DNA of 7,007 bases, taken from NCBI GenBank assembly GCA_029287875.1, contig JARFQH010000201.1:1-7007 (forward strand), read 5' to 3'. This document shows, piece after piece, positions 5,771-7,007 of this stretch. Source of the DNA: Desulfobacteraceae bacterium. GTDB taxonomy: Bacteria; Desulfobacterota; Desulfobacteria; Desulfobacterales; SG8-13. The position numbers were made by a program, and so were the translations under genes. The notes below the pieces were generated by a model. It saw only the letters and a program-made list of their open reading frames with translations. It was not told the DNA's origin and made no database searches. Each line of letters begins with the position of its first letter. The first letter of the stretch is position 1.

Positions 5771-6711
5771 AATTAAAAGGTCCGATCATAATTATTGTGC
5801 TGCTGGTTGCCGCCGTTGTCGTCTACCAGTCGGCCTACATCGTAAACGAAACCGAACAGGTTGTGGTAACGCAGTTCGGGCGGATTGTCGGGTCTCCGGT
5901 AGTATCTCCGGGGCTGAAGTTCAAAGTGCCCTTCATACAGGCGGCGAACTACTTTCCCAAGAACCTGCTGGACTGGGATGGCGATCCGGGGCAGATTCCG
6001 ACGCTGGATAAGACCTTCATCTATGTGGATGCCTTCGCCCGCTGGAAGATCGTCGAACCGGTGAAGTTTTTTCAGACCGTCAACAATCCGTTCAACGCCA
6101 TCGGCCGCCTCAACGACATCATTGACCCGGCGGTGCGAAATTTCATCACCTCCAACCGGCTTATCGAAGTGGTTCGCAACAGCAACCGCGAACTCGACAC
6201 CACCGAGGTCGGTCGTGAAGATGAAAAGGAACAGCGGCGGCCGTCACTGATGATCAGCATAGGTCGGCAGAATATTACCGAGGGCATTCTGAAACAGTCG
6301 CAACCCAAACTGGCCCAGTTCGGCATCGAATTGGTCGACGTCAAGATTAAGCGCATCAACTATGTCGAAGAGGTGCGCCAGTCAGTTTACAACCGCATGA
6401 TAGCGGAACGGAAACAGATTGCTGAAAAGTTCAGGTCCGAAGGAAAGGGTGAGGCCCAGAAAATACGGGGTGACAAGGAGAGAGAGCTGAAACTGATTAC
6501 CTCGGAAGCCTACCGGAAAGCCCAGGAAATAAAAGGGGTAGCCGATGCCGAGTCGACGAAACTCTACGCCGATGCTTTCGGCGTGGATCCGGCATTTTAT
6601 TCCTTCGTCCGCACCCTCGAAATTTACCGCGAATCACTGGACGAAACGAATTCGCTTGTGCTGTCTACCGACTCGGAATTCTTGAAATATTTCAAATCGC
6701 TGCCCGAGTAG
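5767..6711 (+). CDS. hflC: FtsH protease modulator HflC (SPFH/band 7 membrane protein)
   Basis: Partner of HflK in the FtsH-regulating membrane complex. The 314 residues start MKLKGP with a membrane helix at about 6-24. The SPFH domain follows (ETEQVVVTQFGRIVG, then SPGLKFKVPFIQ and LDWDGDPGQIPTLDKTFIYVD). The HflC-specific FGIELVDVKIKRINY comes next, and then a long charged helix with VYNRMIAERKQIAEKFRSEG and GEAQKIRGDKERELK. The C-terminal block FYSFVRTLEIYRESL is also family-typical. Its ATG shares ATGA with the hflK stop, a 4-base overlap. The upstream ribosome-binding site is poor (GGGA), so translational coupling to hflK is likely, which would suit proteins that alternate in one ring. 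Length is close to the 334 of E. coli. ftsH itself is not in the window. Confidence 0.96.
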   Translation: MKLKGPIIIIVLLVAAVVVYQSAYIVNETEQVVVTQFGRIVGSPVVSPGLKFKVPFIQAANYFPKNLLDWDGDPGQIPTLDKTFIYVDAFARWKIVEPVKFFQTVNNPFNAIGRLNDIIDPAVRNFITSNRLIEVVRNSNRELDTTEVGREDEKEQRRPSLMISIGRQNITEGILKQSQPKLAQFGIELVDVKIKRINYVEEVRQSVYNRMIAERKQIAEKFRSEGKGEAQKIRGDKERELKLITSEAYRKAQEIKGVADAESTKLYADAFGVDPAFYSFVRTLEIYRESLDETNSLVLSTDSEFLKYFKSLPE

Positions 6712-6729
6712 CGCTGATTTTGCCGGTTA

Positions 6730-6770
6730 AAAAGCCACCGACCGCTTGTTTCAGGCGACCGGTGGCTTTT
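6730..6770. terminator. Strong bidirectional intrinsic terminator shared by hflC and the small ribosomal gene
   Basis: AAAAGCCACCG (6730-6740) pairs perfectly with CGGTGGCTTTT (6760-6770), 11 pairs. An inner CGC/GCG stem lies beyond a small internal loop. There are Ts on the 3' side in both directions (TTTT on plus, TTTTT on minus). It lies 18 bases after the hflC stop and 33 bases past the stop of the convergent small gene, so it can end both transcripts. Confidence 0.9.
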
Positions 6771-6803
6771 GTGTAATCAGAGAGAATCGCTGTGAGACCC
6801 ACA

Positions 6804-6902
6804 TTATTTGCCCTTTCGTCTCTGATGGCGTGTCTTGGCCAATAGCTTGCGATGTTTATGCTTTCTCATTTTTTTTCTACGTTTCTTGATGACGCTGCCC
6901 AA
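6804..6902 (-). CDS. Tiny basic ribosomal protein, bS22 / AURKAIP1-COX24 domain type
   Basis: A 32-residue protein starting with TTG: MGSVIKKRRKKMRKHKHRKL, then LAKTRHQRRKGK. More than half the residues are Lys, Arg or His. The pattern GSVIKKRRKKMRKHKHRKLL followed by TRHQRRK is that of the AURKAIP1/COX24 (DUF1713) family. Its actinobacterial members include bS22, seen in mycobacterial 30S ribosomes, and its mitochondrial relatives are mS38 proteins. A role in the small ribosomal subunit is therefore inferred from family. A perfect AGGAGGT site (6909-6915) sits six bases before the TTG, which strongly supports this start. The gene ends at TAA and is served by the shared terminator. A possible promoter on the minus strand is TCGTCA (6949-6954), 17 bases, TATAAA (6926-6931). 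Confidence 0.88.
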   Translation of the reverse strand: MGSVIKKRRKKMRKHKHRKLLAKTRHQRRKGK

Positions 6903-7006
6903 CAGACCACCTCCTTTCCTTCGATTTTATAGACAACATCGTCTAACATGACGATTGAAGGCTTGTCCACTATTTTTTTGCATGATGGATACGTTGCAAC
7001 CCTGTC
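6866..7006 (-). CDS. Possible 3' end of an unidentified upstream gene (open at window edge)
   Basis: One minus-strand frame stays open from the right edge for 46 codons and stops at TGA 6866-6868. It contains ATYPSCKKIVDKPSIVMLDD followed by VVYKIEGKEVVCWAASSR, an alternation that looks protein-like. The other two edge frames stop sooner and look random. If real it would overlap the small ribosomal gene by 37 bases, with its Lys-Glu-Val codons doubling as that gene's ribosome-binding site. I do not recognise the family. The alternative is that it is only a chance open frame across a promoter region. Confidence 0.3.
   Translation of the reverse strand, partial: DRVATYPSCKKIVDKPSIVMLDDVVYKIEGKEVVCWAASSRNVEKK
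6938..6955. promoter_or_regulatory. Inverted repeat upstream of the small ribosomal gene
   Basis: ATCGTC (6938-6943) and GACGAT (6950-6955) are perfect inverted 6-mers separated by 6 bases. They overlap the spacer and -35 of the candidate minus-strand promoter for the small ribosomal gene. This geometry fits an operator, but only this single copy was seen. Confidence 0.3.
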
Positions 7007-7007
7007 G

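Overview
The window looks like chromosomal core DNA of a Desulfobacterota (former Deltaproteobacteria) bacterium, most likely a sulfate-reducer relative in or near Desulfobacterales. I infer this from the style of the proteins (DUF1015, a TrmN6-like methyltransferase, a minimal DUF721 protein, a short HflK plus HflC, and a tiny AURKAIP1/COX24-type protein), from moderately GC-rich coding DNA with AT-richer spacers, and from CCA-encoding tRNA genes. No database search was possible.

Left part (1-1150, minus strand): a consensus-like sigma-70 promoter (1120-1148) drives tRNA-Ser(CGA), followed by tRNA-Ser(GGA). After 142 bases comes dnaX (DNA polymerase III gamma/tau), of which only the first 227 codons lie inside the window. 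Middle part: a DUF1015 gene (1340-2674, plus) converges on a trmN6-like tRNA adenine methyltransferase gene (2776-3498, minus). Upstream of the latter is a spacer rich in perfect palindromes and hairpins, then a DUF721/DciA-like gene (3728-4048, minus).

A 684-base non-coding region (4049-4732) separates the DUF721 gene from the divergent hflK-hflC operon. It holds a repeat-derived element with a 21-pair inverted repeat whose imperfect pairs are all G-U on the plus strand, a near-consensus promoter followed about 40 bases later by a terminator-like hairpin and nine Ts, and a second promoter close to hflK. hflK and hflC overlap by 4 bases (ATGA) and end at a strong bidirectional terminator (6730-6770). 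Converging on the same terminator from the right is a 32-codon gene with a TTG start and a perfect AGGAGGT ribosome-binding site. It encodes a very basic bS22/AURKAIP1-COX24-type ribosomal protein that length-filtered gene calling would miss. A protein-like reading frame open at the right edge overlaps its start.

Functionally the window mixes replication (DnaX, DciA-like helicase loader), translation (two serine tRNAs, tRNA methyltransferase, small ribosomal protein) and membrane protein quality control (HflKC, partner of FtsH). I see no mobile element with a transposase, no CRISPR array and no clear defence system. The least explained parts are the structured intergenic element at 4138-4298, the palindromes at 3550-3720, and the tiny gene with its overlapping frame at the right edge.
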